Assembly (NCBI RefSeq): GCF_029910095.1
Contig: NZ_CP094526.1
Span: forward strand, 7,688,001-7,752,000
Origin: Bradyrhizobium sp. ISRA464
GTDB lineage: Bacteria; Pseudomonadota; Alphaproteobacteria; Rhizobiales; Xanthobacteraceae
DNA length: 64,000 nucleotides
Reading direction: 5' to 3'
Shown: piece by piece, positions 1 through 9,685 of the stretch
Layout: the number at the start of each line of letters is the position of its first letter
Position numbering within the stretch: the stretch's first letter is position 1
The notes under the pieces: generated by a model
Seen by the model: the letters and a program-made list of their open reading frames with translations, nothing else
Databases searched by the model: none
Told to the model about the DNA's origin: nothing
Position numbers and translations under genes: made by a program

Positions 1-47
1 TCGATGAGTCGTACCTGCCGCCGCGCGACGACCGGCTGATCAACTGA
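1..47 (+). CDS. 3' end of an unidentified gene
   Basis: An open frame enters from the left edge and ends with TGA at 45-47; the last residues read DESYLPPRDDRLIN. The fragment is too short to assign a family. It shares the strand of the glucan exporter downstream but is separated from it by about 300 bases of repeat. Confidence 0.4.
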   Translation, partial: DESYLPPRDDRLIN

Positions 48-99
48 GCCCTCACCCTATCCACGTCATTGTGCGAACGCGCGCCCGATGACAGGCTCC

Positions 100-202
100 G
101 CGAAGCAATCCATTGTCACCCAACGCAAAGCAAGATGGATAGCTTCGTCGCTTCAGCGCAAAATTGCTTTGCAATTTTGCCGCGAGCTCCTCGCAATGAC
201 GG
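100..202. repeat. dispersed intergenic repeat with hairpin
   Basis: The stretch between the first stop codon and the ABC exporter holds a mosaic repeat bounded by GCGAAGCAATCCA and TCCTCGCAATGACGGC, with a perfect 10-bp hairpin at 158-180 (GCAAAATTGC, loop TTT, GCAATTTTGC). A relative of the same family, in reverse order, lies at about 31290-31370 (GTCATTGTGAGGAGCGAC ... GAAGCAATCCAT). A short open frame across it (69-251) looks accidental. No other gene is visible between 48 and 352. Confidence 0.6.
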
Positions 203-352
203 CATGCATGGGCTCACACCCCCTCCAGACGAGGTCGATGGAGTTGGATAACGCCAGGATGTAGCCATCGCCCGCTGGCCCTCCACCGCGAACCCTGATT
301 AAATTGCATTCCGCCTGATCGGGTGGGTCGGTCGCTCAAGGGTCCCGCCGGC

Positions 353-2131
353 ATGTCCATGCTCCGCATCTATACCCGCGTCCTCGAACTGCTCGGCAAG
401 GAGGCTCGGCTCGGCTGGATTCTCGCCGCCGCCAATTTGCTGCTCGCGGGCGCGCAATTCGCCGAGCCGGTGCTGTTCGGCAAGATCGTCGACGTGCTGT
501 CCGGCCGGCCGGTGACCGGGATGTTCGCGACCACCTCGCCATGGCCGCTGCTGGGGGCCTGGGTGGTGTTCGGCCTGTTCACGATCGGTTGCAGCGCGGT
601 CGTCGCGCTCCAGGCCGACCGGCTGGCGCATCGCCAACGCCAGGCGGTGCTGACCGATTATTTCGAGCACATCCTGCAGCTGCCGCTGACCTTCCATTCC
701 GGCACCCATTCGGGACGGCTGATGAAGGTGATGCTGAACGGCACCGACGCGCTGTGGCGGCTCTGGCTCAGTTTCTTCCGCGAGCATTTCGCCGCGATCA
801 TGTCGCTGGTCGTGCTGCTGCCGCTGTCGCTCTTTATCAACTGGCGCCTTGCCATCCTGCTGTTCGCGCTCTGCGTCGTCTTCACCATCCTGACCACGAT
901 GGTGGTGCGCAAGACCTACGGCATGCAGAGCGAGGTCGAGGAATATTACAGCGACCTCTCGGCGCGCGCCTCCGACGCGCTCGGCAACGTCGCGCTGGTG
1001 CAGAGCTTCGTACGGATCGATTCCGAGGTGCAGGGGCTGCGCTTCGTCGCCGACAAGCTGCTCGCCGCGCAGATGCCGGTGCTGTCGTGGTGGGCGCTCG
1101 TCACCGTGATCACCCGCGCGTCGACCACGATCACGGTGCTCGCGATCTTCACTGTCGGCATCGCGCTGAACACCCAGGGCCTGACCACGGTCGGCGAGAT
1201 CGTGATGTTCGTCTCGTTCGCCACCATGCTGATCCAGAAGCTCGAGCAGGTGGTGAGCTTCATCAACAACGTGTTCATGGAAGCGCCGCGGCTGAAGGAA
1301 TTCTTCGACGTGCTCGATGCGGTGCCGGCGGTGCGCGACCGGCCGGGCGCGGTCGACCCAGGCCGGCTCTCCGGCCTGGTCGAGTTCAACGATGTCTCGT
1401 TCTCCTACGACGGCAAGCGCCCGGCCATCGAGGATCTCTCCTTCACCGCGCTGCCCGGCCAGACCATTGCGCTGGTCGGACCGACCGGTGCCGGCAAGTC
1501 CACCGCGATCGCGCTGCTGCATCGCGCCTTCGATCCGCAATCCGGCATCATCGAGATCGACGGTATGGACATACGCGCGCTGAAGCTGACCGCGCTGCGA
1601 CGGAATATCGGCGTGGTGTTCCAGGAGGCGCTGCTGTTCAACCGCTCGATCGCCGAGAACCTGCGTATCGGCAAGCCTGACGCCACCGATGAGGAACTGC
1701 GTACCGCTGCGGGGCGCGCGCAGGCGCTTGATTTCATCGAGCGCAGCGAAAAGAAGTTCGACACCCATGCCGGCGAACGCGGCCGCATGCTGTCGGGCGG
1801 TGAGCGGCAGCGGCTGTCGATCACGCGCGCATTGCTGAAGGATCCGCCGATCCTGATCCTGGACGAGGCGACCAGTGCGCTCGACGCCGTCACCGAGGCC
1901 AAGGTCAACGCTGCTCTCGATGAAGTGATGAAAGGACGTACCACATTTGTGATCGCCCACCGCCTCTCCACGATTCGCCATGCCACCCGCATCCTGATGT
2001 TCGACCAGGGACGCGTGATCGAAAGCGGAACTTTCGATGAACTGGTGGCAAAAGGCGGGCGTTTTGCTGATCTCGCGCGTGCCCAATTCATGGTTCAGGA
2101 ACAGCAACGCGCCGATCTCGAGGTACCATAA
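353..2131 (+). CDS. ndvA: cyclic beta-1,2-glucan ABC exporter (ATPase/permease fusion)
   Basis: This 592-residue half-transporter has an N-terminal six-helix membrane domain (about residues 15-310) and a C-terminal ATPase. The Walker A motif GPTGAGKS, the signature LSGGERQR and the Walker B region [12 protein letters not shown] are all intact. Its whole-length pattern (DRLAH, LWLEF-like segment, [24 protein letters not shown]) resembles the NdvA/ChvA family, which exports cyclic beta-1,2-glucan to the periplasm for osmotic adaptation and host interaction. I chose ATG 353 because AAGGG lies about 10 bases upstream and the protein then begins [12 protein letters not shown] like the family; a GTG at 323 would add ten unlikely residues. 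No glucan synthase (ndvB) is visible next to it. A general lipid-A-type exporter is the alternative. Confidence 0.85.
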   Translation: MSMLRIYTRVLELLGKEARLGWILAAANLLLAGAQFAEPVLFGKIVDVLSGRPVTGMFATTSPWPLLGAWVVFGLFTIGCSAVVALQADRLAHRQRQAVLTDYFEHILQLPLTFHSGTHSGRLMKVMLNGTDALWRLWLSFFREHFAAIMSLVVLLPLSLFINWRLAILLFALCVVFTILTTMVVRKTYGMQSEVEEYYSDLSARASDALGNVALVQSFVRIDSEVQGLRFVADKLLAAQMPVLSWWALVTVITRASTTITVLAIFTVGIALNTQGLTTVGEIVMFVSFATMLIQKLEQVVSFINNVFMEAPRLKEFFDVLDAVPAVRDRPGAVDPGRLSGLVEFNDVSFSYDGKRPAIEDLSFTALPGQTIALVGPTGAGKSTAIALLHRAFDPQSGIIEIDGMDIRALKLTALRRNIGVVFQEALLFNRSIAENLRIGKPDATDEELRTAAGRAQALDFIERSEKKFDTHAGERGRMLSGGERQRLSITRALLKDPPILILDEATSALDAVTEAKVNAALDEVMKGRTTFVIAHRLSTIRHATRILMFDQGRVIESGTFDELVAKGGRFADLARAQFMVQEQQRADLEVP

Positions 2132-2332
2132 TTTCGGCCTTCCAATTGAGGCAGCTGCCGAAATTCAGCCGATTTCGTCCACGATTTAGTTGGGCGGGCT
2201 CTGTTCTCCGCTGGCAAGCCGGTATAGGGTTTGCGTCGCCGCATCGCGGCCCCCGGACACGCTTGAAACCCGAACGTCACATCGTAAAGACCTCCTGTTG
2301 AAGGCGGGTCTCAAAGGACCGGAACCGGACTC

Positions 2333-3781
2333 GTGCATTTCCTCCGCCTGTTGCGCAACCCGTCGTTGAAGTGGATTCTTGCTGTCGCGCTGCTCGCCGT
2401 TGCGACGCCACGCACGGCGCAGGCCGAGGCGCTGCTGCTGATCGAGGCCGACAGCGGAAAGGTGCTGCAGGCCGACAATGCGACGATGCCCTGGTATCCG
2501 GCATCGCTCAGCAAGCTGATGACGGCCTACGTGACGCTGAAGGCGGTGAAGGAAGGCCGCGTGTCGCTCGACACGCTGCTCACGGTGTCGCCGATCGCAG
2601 CCTCGCAATCGCCCTCGAAGATGGGCTTCCGGCCCGGCACGCAGGTTACCGTCGACAACGCGCTGAAGATGATGCTGGTGAAGTCGGCCAACGACATGGC
2701 CGTGGTGCTGGCTGAAGGCGTCGGTGGCTCGATCGACGGCTTCGCGGCAATGATGAACCAGACCGCGCAGAAGCTCGGCATGACGCAGACGAGCTACGTC
2801 AACCCGAACGGCCTGCCGGCCGACGGCCAGATCACCTCAGCGCGCGACATGGCGATCCTCGCCCGCGCCATCATCCGCGACCTGCCGGAATACGAATATT
2901 TCGTCCACATCCCCTCGATCCGCTTCGGCCGCCGGATCACGCAAAACTTCAACAAGCTGATCGGCCGCTATCCGGGCGCCGACGGCTTCAAGACCGGCTT
3001 CATCTGCGCGTCCGGCTACAATCTCGTGGCCTCGGCGACGCGCGACGGCAAGCGGCTGATCGCCGTCGTGCTCGGCGCCTCTTCGGGCCGCATGCGCGCG
3101 GTCCGCGCTGCGCAGCTTTTGGACCGCGGCTTCGCCGGCAACGGGCTGGCATGGCTGCGTCCCTCGCTCGGCACCGTCGAGAACCTTGCGCCGATCGACG
3201 CCTCGCCGCCGAACCTGCACGACGAGATGTGCGGCCCCAAGCGCAAGCGGCCCGCCAGCGACGAGGACGAGGACACCGTCGCCAGCAGCGCCGGCAGTTC
3301 GAGCACCAACGGCGAGAGCGGCATGACCTTCTTCGCCGCCGGCCTGCAGGCAGCGATGCCGAAACCATCCGAGCTGCTGGGGCTGCCGGCTGCACCATCG
3401 GAGCCGGTCGTGGTCTATACCGGTCCGACCAAGACCGGCGCTGCGTTGGCCGCTGCGGTCGAAGCCGACAGCGAGAAGATGCAGCCCGCTGTCAAGCGCG
3501 GCAAGCGCACGCGTGTCGTCATCAAGGTGGACAAGAAGTCCGACACGGCGGCTGATGCCAAGGGTGATACCAAGAAGGACGGCAACAAGTCCGACAGCAA
3601 GCAGGCCGCAGCCAAGCCGGTGCGGCACGCCAACGCGAAGCCGGACACCGCAGCCGCTAAGCCGGCCGCCGCAAAGCCGGCAGCCGCAAAGCCTGGCGAC
3701 AAGCAGGCGGCCGCAAAGCCCGCGGCGAAGCCGAAGGCCGCCACGAAGCCGAAGAGCGACGCCAAGCAGCCGGCCGGCTAG
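2333..3781 (+). CDS. D-alanyl-D-alanine carboxypeptidase (S11, PBP5/6 type)
   Basis: This is a periplasmic serine peptidase that trims the terminal D-Ala of peptidoglycan pentapeptides. It carries a signal peptide ending near residue 31 (AQA) and the three active-site motifs: S58-L-S-K61, S118-A-N120 and K220-T-G222. The catalytic domain ends near residue 290. The remaining 190 residues are low complexity and rich in Ala, Lys and Pro, with repeated AAAKP units, in place of the amphipathic anchor usual for PBP5. The start is GTG 2333, giving MHFLRLLRN; no better ATG exists upstream. The basic tail could bind the wall or an anionic partner, which is inference. Confidence 0.85.
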   Translation: MHFLRLLRNPSLKWILAVALLAVATPRTAQAEALLLIEADSGKVLQADNATMPWYPASLSKLMTAYVTLKAVKEGRVSLDTLLTVSPIAASQSPSKMGFRPGTQVTVDNALKMMLVKSANDMAVVLAEGVGGSIDGFAAMMNQTAQKLGMTQTSYVNPNGLPADGQITSARDMAILARAIIRDLPEYEYFVHIPSIRFGRRITQNFNKLIGRYPGADGFKTGFICASGYNLVASATRDGKRLIAVVLGASSGRMRAVRAAQLLDRGFAGNGLAWLRPSLGTVENLAPIDASPPNLHDEMCGPKRKRPASDEDEDTVASSAGSSSTNGESGMTFFAAGLQAAMPKPSELLGLPAAPSEPVVVYTGPTKTGAALAAAVEADSEKMQPAVKRGKRTRVVIKVDKKSDTAADAKGDTKKDGNKSDSKQAAAKPVRHANAKPDTAAAKPAAAKPAAAKPGDKQAAAKPAAKPKAATKPKSDAKQPAG

Positions 3782-3931
3782 CCGCCCCGGCCATCTCCTT
3801 ATCCAATGCGTCGATAGCGCGCAGCGGCTTGCCATTGGCCGCGGCATTGCTCAATACTGCCGAAAACAACGCGGCCAAGCCCGGAAAAGCCGGAGACGAA
3901 TCCGGGAAAAGCGGCAAGTCATGAGAGGGGA

Positions 3932-5623
3932 ATGACCAAAATGGAGCGCATCTGGCTCAAGCAGTATCCGGCCGGCGTGCCCGCCGATATCGACGTCACG
4001 CAGTATTCCTCGCTGGTCGAGCTGCTGGAGGAAAGCTTCACGAAATTTGCCGACCGCAAGGCTTTCATCTGCATGGACAAGTCGATCACTTATCGTGACC
4101 TCGACCAGATGTCGACGGCGCTCGGCGCCTATCTGCAGAGCAAGGGCCTTCAGAAGGGCGCGCGCGTCGCGCTGATGATGCCGAACGTGCTGCAATATCC
4201 GATCGCGACCGCTGCGGTGCTGCGCGCCGGCTATGCCGTGGTCAACGTCAATCCGCTCTACACGCCGCGCGAGCTCGAGCATCAGCTCAAGGATTCCGGC
4301 GCCGAGGCGATCATCGTCCTGGAGAATTTCGCCACCACCGTGCAGAAGGTGCTCGCCAACACCTCCGTCAAGCACGTCATCGTCGGCAGCATGGGCGACC
4401 TGCTCGGCTTCAAGGGCGTGATCGTCAACCTGGTGGTGCGGCGCGTGAAGAAGATGGTGCCGGCCTGGTCGATCCCCGGCGCCGTCACGTTCAACGACGC
4501 GCTCGCGGCCGGACGCGGCATGAAGCTCAACAAGCCCGCGCTCACGCGCCAGGACGTCGCCTTCCTGCAATATACCGGCGGCACCACGGGCGTTTCCAAG
4601 GGCGCCACCCTGATCCACCAGAACGTGCTCGCCAACGTGCTGCAGAACGACGCCTGGCTGCAGCCCGCGCTGAAGAAGCCGCCGCATGTCGAGCAGCTCT
4701 TCATCGTTTGCGCGCTGCCGCTCTACCACATCTTCGCGCTGACCGCCTGTTACCTGCTCGCGGTGCGCGCCGGCGGCGTCAACCTCTTGATCCCGAACCC
4801 GCGCGACATGGCGGGCTTCGTCAACGAGCTGTCGAAGTATCAGATCAACAGCTTCCCGGCGGTCAACACGCTCTACAACGGCCTGTTGAACACGCCCGGC
4901 TTCGACAAGCTCGACTTCTCCAAGCTGAAGACCTCGTTCGGCGGTGGCATGGCGACGCAGAAGCCCGTCGCCGAAAAATGGCTGAAGGTGACCGGCTGTG
5001 CGTTGTCGGAAGGCTACGGCCTGTCGGAGACCTCGCCGACGCTGACCTGCAATCCAGCCGATACCGACAAGTTCTCCGGCTCGATCGGACTGCCGGTGCC
5101 CTCGACCTGGCTGTCGATCCGCGACGATGACGGCAACGAGCTGCCGATCGGCCAGGCCGGCGAGATCTGCGCCAAGGGCCCGCAGGTGATGGCCGGCTAC
5201 TGGAACAGGCCGGACGAGACCGCGCGCGTGATGACCGCGGACGGCTATTTCCGCACCGGCGACATCGGCGTGATGGACGAGAACGGCTTCACCAAGATCG
5301 TCGACCGCAAGAAGGACATGATCCTGGTTTCCGGCTTCAACGTCTATCCGAACGAGATCGAGGAAGTGCTCGCGAGCCATCCGGGCGTGCTGGAATGCGC
5401 CGTGATCGGCGTGCCCGACGCGAAGTCCGGCGAGGCGGTCAAGGCGTTCGTGGTCAAGAAAGACCCGAACGTCACCGCTGAGGACATCATCAAGTTCGCC
5501 GCCACCCAGCTCACCGCCTACAAGGTGCCGAAGCAGATCGAGTTCAGGACCGACCTGCCGAAGACCAATGTCGGCAAGATTCTGCGCCGCGAGCTGCGCG
5601 ACGAGAAGAAGGCCGCGGCGTGA
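3932..5623 (+). CDS. fadD: long-chain fatty acid--CoA ligase
   Basis: The 563-residue protein is an adenylate-forming acyl-CoA synthetase that activates fatty acids with ATP and CoA for beta-oxidation. It has the P-loop motif YTGGTTGVSKGAT near residue 215, the adenylation motif GYGLSETSP near 360, the hinge motif YFRTGDIGVMDENGF and the C-terminal catalytic lysine in PKTNVGKILRREL. The length fits FadD (about 560). GAGAGGGGA precedes ATG 3932. It stands alone on the strand with a DUF924 gene 24 bases downstream, so the two may be co-transcribed. Confidence 0.9.
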   Translation: MTKMERIWLKQYPAGVPADIDVTQYSSLVELLEESFTKFADRKAFICMDKSITYRDLDQMSTALGAYLQSKGLQKGARVALMMPNVLQYPIATAAVLRAGYAVVNVNPLYTPRELEHQLKDSGAEAIIVLENFATTVQKVLANTSVKHVIVGSMGDLLGFKGVIVNLVVRRVKKMVPAWSIPGAVTFNDALAAGRGMKLNKPALTRQDVAFLQYTGGTTGVSKGATLIHQNVLANVLQNDAWLQPALKKPPHVEQLFIVCALPLYHIFALTACYLLAVRAGGVNLLIPNPRDMAGFVNELSKYQINSFPAVNTLYNGLLNTPGFDKLDFSKLKTSFGGGMATQKPVAEKWLKVTGCALSEGYGLSETSPTLTCNPADTDKFSGSIGLPVPSTWLSIRDDDGNELPIGQAGEICAKGPQVMAGYWNRPDETARVMTADGYFRTGDIGVMDENGFTKIVDRKKDMILVSGFNVYPNEIEEVLASHPGVLECAVIGVPDAKSGEAVKAFVVKKDPNVTAEDIIKFAATQLTAYKVPKQIEFRTDLPKTNVGKILRRELRDEKKAAA

Positions 5624-5647
5624 GACGAGCGCCGCGGGCGTCGAGCG

Positions 5648-6205
5648 ATGACTGACGCGCGGCTCGCGACAGCGGCCGACGTCCTCGCGTTCTGGCGTGA
5701 GGCCGGACGCGACCGCTGGTACAAGCGCGACGACGCCTTCGATCCCGAGATCCGCAACCGCTCTCTCGCAACCTGGGAGAAGGCGGCTGCGGGCGGATTG
5801 TCCTCATGGGAGGCGAGCGACGACGGCGCGCTGGCGCTCACCATCGTGCTCGACCAGTTTCCGCGCAACATGTTCCGCCAGGACGCGCGGACCTATGCGA
5901 GCGACGCGCTGGCGCGCAAGGTCGCGGGCCGCGCGATCGAGCGCGGCGTCGACGGACGGATCGATCCGCTGTTGCGCGAATTCCTCTATCTGCCCTTCAT
6001 GCATTCGGAGCATCTGGCCGACCAGCAGCGCTGTGTTGCGCTGATCCAGCAAGCCGGCGGCCATCCGGACAACCTGAAATATGCCGAGGACCACGCCGAC
6101 ATCATCCGCCGGTTCGGCCGCTTCCCGCACCGTAACCTCATCCTGGGCCGGCCGACGACGCCGGAAGAGCAGGCTTTCCTTGATGCGGGAGGATTTTCCG
6201 GCTGA
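5648..6205 (+). CDS. DUF924 family protein
   Basis: This 185-residue soluble alpha-helical protein matches the DUF924 pattern: an N-terminal DVLAFWREAG-RWYK segment, LALTIVLDQFPRNMFR near residue 60, and LPFMHSEHLADQQRCV near 118. The biochemical role of the family is not established; its fold resembles TPR-like helical repeats. It starts 24 bases after fadD on the same strand, so translation from the same message is likely. Confidence 0.8.
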   Translation: MTDARLATAADVLAFWREAGRDRWYKRDDAFDPEIRNRSLATWEKAAAGGLSSWEASDDGALALTIVLDQFPRNMFRQDARTYASDALARKVAGRAIERGVDGRIDPLLREFLYLPFMHSEHLADQQRCVALIQQAGGHPDNLKYAEDHADIIRRFGRFPHRNLILGRPTTPEEQAFLDAGGFSG

Positions 6206-6313
6206 TGACGGAACAGTGACCAGCCTCCGGCATTGCCGTTCTTCCACCAGCTCGTATTGTGCCGTGCGACCGCCGGGGTTAAGACAGTTCCGCTTCACCG
6301 AGGGAGAACAACG

Positions 6314-6799
6314 ATGACGATCAAGGTTGGCGACAAGCTGCCGGAAGCCAAGTTTCGCGTGATGACCGCCGAAGGGCCGCAGGTCAAAACCACCGACGAT
6401 ATCTTCAAGGGCAAGAAGGTCGCCCTGTTCGCGGTGCCCGGCGCCTACACCGGCACCTGCCACAAGATGCACCTGCCGAGCATCTTCCTCAACGCCTACG
6501 CCATCAAGAACAAGGGCGTCGACACCATTGCGATCGTTTCGGTCAACGACGTCTTCGTGATGAACGCCTGGAAGCGCGACACCGACCAGCGCGACGAAGC
6601 CGTCTTCCTCGCCGACGGCAATGCTGACTTCACCAAGGCGATCGGCATGGAGCTCGACGCCTCCGCCAACGGGCTCGGCATCCGCTCCAAGCGCTACTCG
6701 ATGCTGGTCGAGGACGGCATGGTGAAGAAGTTCAACCTCGAGCCCGCACCGGGCAAGGTCGAGGTCTCCGGCGGCGACACGCTGCTCGGGCAGCTCTGA
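6314..6799 (+). CDS. peroxiredoxin (Prx5/AhpE-like, redoxin domain)
   Basis: The 161-residue thioredoxin-fold peroxidase has the active-site segment PGAYTGTCH, giving peroxidatic Cys49 after the usual PxxxTxxC pattern, with the TxxC Thr at position 46. There is no second cysteine, so it must use glutathione/glutaredoxin or another external thiol as reductant. Family members reduce hydrogen peroxide and alkyl peroxides in the cytoplasm. ATG 6314 is preceded by AGGGAGAA at good spacing; the open frame extends 27 codons further upstream without a ribosome site. Confidence 0.88.
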   Translation: MTIKVGDKLPEAKFRVMTAEGPQVKTTDDIFKGKKVALFAVPGAYTGTCHKMHLPSIFLNAYAIKNKGVDTIAIVSVNDVFVMNAWKRDTDQRDEAVFLADGNADFTKAIGMELDASANGLGIRSKRYSMLVEDGMVKKFNLEPAPGKVEVSGGDTLLGQL

Positions 6800-6811
6800 G
6801 TTGAACGCCAC

Positions 6812-6930
6812 GCGCACACTGTCGTCGCCCGGCTTGACCGGGCGACCCAGTACGCTGTGGCCTCCGTTTTGAAAACCACCGTCTCTCGAATACTGGATCG
6901 CCCGCCTTCGCGGGCGATGACAGTTTTGGG
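6812..6930. repeat. bipartite hairpin repeat (CCCGG...GCGGGCGATGACA family)
   Basis: Two hairpin ends (GCCCGGCTTGACCGGGCG and CGCCCGCCTTCGCGGGCG) are joined by a spacer containing CCAGTACGCTGTGGCCTC and GAATACTGGATCGCC. The same ordered pieces recur at about 31366-31475 and, rearranged, at 48893-49000. This is a dispersed intergenic repeat with no coding potential. Confidence 0.65.
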
Positions 6931-6951
6931 AGTGCGTTAGCGGGGAATCGT

Positions 6952-7036
6952 AGGATGGGTAGAGCGCAGCGAAACCCATCACCTTCGTGCCGCGGACTGA
7001 GATGGTGGGTTTCGCTTCGCTCTACCCACCCTACAC
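6952..7036. repeat. long inverted repeat (GTAGGATGGGTAGAGCG family)
   Basis: Arms at 6952-6983 and 7005-7036 are near-perfect reverse complements (GTAGGATGGGTAGAGCGCAG against CTTCGCTCTACCCACCCTAC). The hairpin lies just downstream of both the convergent peroxiredoxin and rnhA genes, so its transcript could act as a terminator for either. The family is a common bacterial intergenic repeat. Confidence 0.7.
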
Positions 7037-7055
7037 CTAGGGACGCAGCGACGCC

Positions 7056-7511
7056 CTACAACTCCTTCAGCCGCGCCATCGCGACGCCCTCGCGCGCGAG
7101 CTGATCCGCGCGCTCGTTCTCGGCGTGGCCGGCGTGGCCCCTGATCCAGTGCCAGCGCACCTCATGCGGCTTCAGCGCGGCGTCGAGCCGTTGCCAGAGC
7201 TCGACATTCTTGACCGGCTTCTTGTCGGCGGTACGCCAGCCGTTGCGCTTCCAGCCATGGATCCAGCCGGTGATGCCCTGGCGAACATACTGACTGTCGG
7301 TCGTGAGGTCGACGACGCAAGGCTTCTTCAACGCTTCGAGCGCCGAGATCGCCGCCATCAGCTCCATGCGATTGTTGGTGGTGTGCGGCTCGCCGCCCTT
7401 CAATTCCTTCTCGACGTCGCCGAATCTGAGGATCGCGCCCCAGCCGCCCGGTCCGGGATTTCCGGAGCAGGCACCGTCGGTGAAAACAGTGACATGCGGC
7501 TTTTCGCTCAC
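7056..7511 (-). CDS. rnhA: ribonuclease HI
   Basis: This 151-residue enzyme cleaves the RNA strand of RNA-DNA hybrids. The catalytic acidic residues are visible in [10 protein letters not shown] (Asp), NNRMELMA (Glu), TDSQYV (Asp) and ENERADQLA (Asp), with the flexible HAGHAENE loop. I place the start at GTG 7511: it overlaps the thrB stop as GTGA and has AGGA eight bases upstream, a translational-coupling arrangement. ATG 7520 (three residues longer) is the alternative. It is the last gene of the ispH-thrB-rnhA run. Confidence 0.9.
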   Translation of the reverse strand: MSEKPHVTVFTDGACSGNPGPGGWGAILRFGDVEKELKGGEPHTTNNRMELMAAISALEALKKPCVVDLTTDSQYVRQGITGWIHGWKRNGWRTADKKPVKNVELWQRLDAALKPHEVRWHWIRGHAGHAENERADQLAREGVAMARLKEL

Positions 7512-8488
7512 GCCACGCATCCTGCCGGCGTGATGCCATAGTCGTTGAGACCAGCGACATTCTGCTGGAAGCGCAGCTTGCGGACATATTCCAGTGGGTC
7601 CTTCGGCTGCACCAGCGCGCCTTCCGGCACGTTGAGGAAGTCGACGAGGCGCGTCAGCAGGAAGCGCATCGCGGCCCCCCGCGCGAGCAGCGGCATCGCG
7701 GCCTCCTCGGCGGCCGACAGCGGCCGTTCGCGGCGATAGGCATTGAGCAACGCGCGGGCCTTGGTGACGTTGAAGGAATGATCCGCCTCGAAGCACCAGG
7801 CGTTCAGGCAGATCGCGATGTCGTAGGCCAGGATGTCGTTGCAGGAGAACGGGAAGTCGATCAGCCCCGACACCTTGTCGCCGAGGAAGAAGACGTTGTC
7901 GGGAAACAGGTCGGCATGGATGACGCCGACCGGCAGGTCGGTCGGCCAGCTTGCTTCGAGATGATCGAGCTCGCGCGCGACGAAGTCGTGCAATCCCACC
8001 TGGACGCTGTCGGCCCGCGCCGCGGCGAGATCAAATAGCGGCCGCCAGCCGGAGACCGACAGCGGATTTGTCCGCACCAGCGGAAAGTCGCGGCCGGCAA
8101 GATGCATCTTCGCCAGCGCTTGGCCGACGCCCGCGCAATGCGTCACGTTCGGCCGCCGCGGCCATAGCCCTTCGAGGAAATTGATGACCGCCGCCGGCCG
8201 GCCGGCGAGCCGGCTATAGACCTCGCCCTTACGATTGCGCGCCGGCTGCGGGCACGAAACGCCGCGCTCGGCGAGATGCGCCATCAGCGACAGGAAATAC
8301 GGCAGGTCGTCTTCCGCCACGCGCTTCTCGTAGAGCGTGAGGATGTAGGCGCCCTGGCTCGTGTGCAGCAGGAAGTTCGAATTCTCGACGCCTTCGGCGA
8401 TGCCCTTGTAGGAGAGCAGTTCGCCGATGTCGTAACTTTTGAGGAATTCCGCGAGCTCTTCGGCGGCGACGTCGGTGTAGACCGCCAT
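7508..8488 (-). CDS. thrB: homoserine kinase (APH-fold, ThrB type II)
   Basis: The 326-residue protein phosphorylates L-homoserine in threonine biosynthesis. It belongs to the aminoglycoside-phosphotransferase fold rather than the GHMP fold. The catalytic loop [14 protein letters not shown] and the metal-binding [17 protein letters not shown] are clear, and the N-terminal [10 protein letters not shown] forms the nucleotide loop. It begins 5 bases downstream of the ispH stop and overlaps rnhA, so the three are probably one transcript; this ispH-thrB-rnhA order is familiar in Rhizobiales. Confidence 0.92.
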   Translation of the reverse strand: MAVYTDVAAEELAEFLKSYDIGELLSYKGIAEGVENSNFLLHTSQGAYILTLYEKRVAEDDLPYFLSLMAHLAERGVSCPQPARNRKGEVYSRLAGRPAAVINFLEGLWPRRPNVTHCAGVGQALAKMHLAGRDFPLVRTNPLSVSGWRPLFDLAAARADSVQVGLHDFVARELDHLEASWPTDLPVGVIHADLFPDNVFFLGDKVSGLIDFPFSCNDILAYDIAICLNAWCFEADHSFNVTKARALLNAYRRERPLSAAEEAAMPLLARGAAMRFLLTRLVDFLNVPEGALVQPKDPLEYVRKLRFQQNVAGLNDYGITPAGCVA

Positions 8489-8493
8489 ATGGT

Positions 8494-9468
8494 TTATTCC
8501 GCGACGGCAGCGTCAGGCCGCAGCGAACGCGGCAGCGGGAAGAACTCGTTCTCTTCCGCAGCCGAGACCGTCTCCACGTGAAGTTCGTAGCGTTCGGCGA
8601 AGGCGCCCATGATCTCCTCGACGATCACCTCCGGCGCGGACGCGCCCGCGGTGATGCCGAGGCTCTTGATGCCTTCGAAGCGCTTCCAGTCGATGTCGCT
8701 GGCCCTTTGGGCAAGCACGGCAATGGGGCAGCCCTCGCGCTCGGCGACCTCGCGCAGACGCTGCGAGTTCGACGAGTTCGGCGCACCGACCACGATCAGG
8801 GCATCGACCACCGGGGCCACCTTCTTCACCGCGAGCTGGCGGTTGGTGGTGGCGTAGCAGATGTCTTCCTTGTGCGGACCGTTGACGTTCGGGAAGCGCT
8901 CCTTGAGCAGCGCCACGATCTCGGCGGTGTCATCGATCGACAGCGTGGTCTGGGTCACAAAGGCGAGGTTGTCCGGGTCCTTCGGCGTGAAGGTTTTGGC
9001 GTCCTCGGCGGTCTCGATCAGGGTCACGGCCCCCGCCGGGAGCTGGCCCAGGGTGCCGACCACCTCTGGGTGGTGCGAATGCCCGATCAGAAGGATTTCA
9101 CGGCCGCGCTTGAAATGGATCGCCGCCTCGCGGTGGACCTTGGTCACCAGCGGGCAGGTTGCGTCCAGCGAGAAGAAATTGCGGGCCTTGGCTTCGGCAG
9201 GAACCGATTTGGGAACCCCGTGGGCCGAGAACACCACCGGCGCGTTGGTATCGTCGGGGATTTCGGCCAATTCCTCGACGAAAATCGCGCCTTTCGTCTT
9301 CAGGCTGTCCACCACATACTTGTTATGGACGATCTCGTGCCGGACATAGACCGGGGCACCATAGATCGTGAGCGCCCGTTCCACCGTGTCGATGGCACGA
9401 ACAACCCCGGCGCAGAAGCCACGCGGGGAACAAAGCACGATTCTAAGGTCGGGTTTTTTCGCTGACAT
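8494..9468 (-). CDS. ispH: 4-hydroxy-3-methylbut-2-enyl diphosphate reductase
   Basis: IspH (LytB) is the last enzyme of the MEP pathway and reduces HMBPP to IPP and DMAPP using a [4Fe-4S] cluster. The three cluster cysteines are seen in [19 protein letters not shown] and [10 protein letters not shown], and the TNRQ motif is intact. The length (324 residues) is typical. I chose ATG 9468 ([13 protein letters not shown]); the frame continues eight codons upstream to ATG 9492, which would add a non-conserved MIRSRDGL. Confidence 0.95.
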   Translation of the reverse strand: MSAKKPDLRIVLCSPRGFCAGVVRAIDTVERALTIYGAPVYVRHEIVHNKYVVDSLKTKGAIFVEELAEIPDDTNAPVVFSAHGVPKSVPAEAKARNFFSLDATCPLVTKVHREAAIHFKRGREILLIGHSHHPEVVGTLGQLPAGAVTLIETAEDAKTFTPKDPDNLAFVTQTTLSIDDTAEIVALLKERFPNVNGPHKEDICYATTNRQLAVKKVAPVVDALIVVGAPNSSNSQRLREVAEREGCPIAVLAQRASDIDWKRFEGIKSLGITAGASAPEVIVEEIMGAFAERYELHVETVSAAEENEFFPLPRSLRPDAAVAE

Positions 9469-9685
9469 GAGGCCATCTCGGGACCGGATCACCCCTCGCC
9501 GCCGGGCGGGGAACGGCCAATTCGGATAAGGACTTGGGACTGCTTTCAGGCGCTGTCAAGGCGATTTTGCTGGCCCATTGCGCCATTCCCCCCTGAGGGC
9601 TTATATAGGGCCAGAATTCCCGTCATCGCCGATGACTACCAGCTTCGCCTCGACAGAGGTGGGCGAAGCATAAAGGAGATTTGCC

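Noticed and set aside
69..251. Short open frame near the left edge
   Set aside because: It lies inside a dispersed repeat whose hairpin (158-180) it would translate; no family or ribosome site.
299..2107. Long minus-strand open frame opposite ndvA
   Set aside because: It mirrors the exporter gene codon for codon, is full of His, Arg and Gln without any motif, and arises from GC-rich third positions of the real gene.
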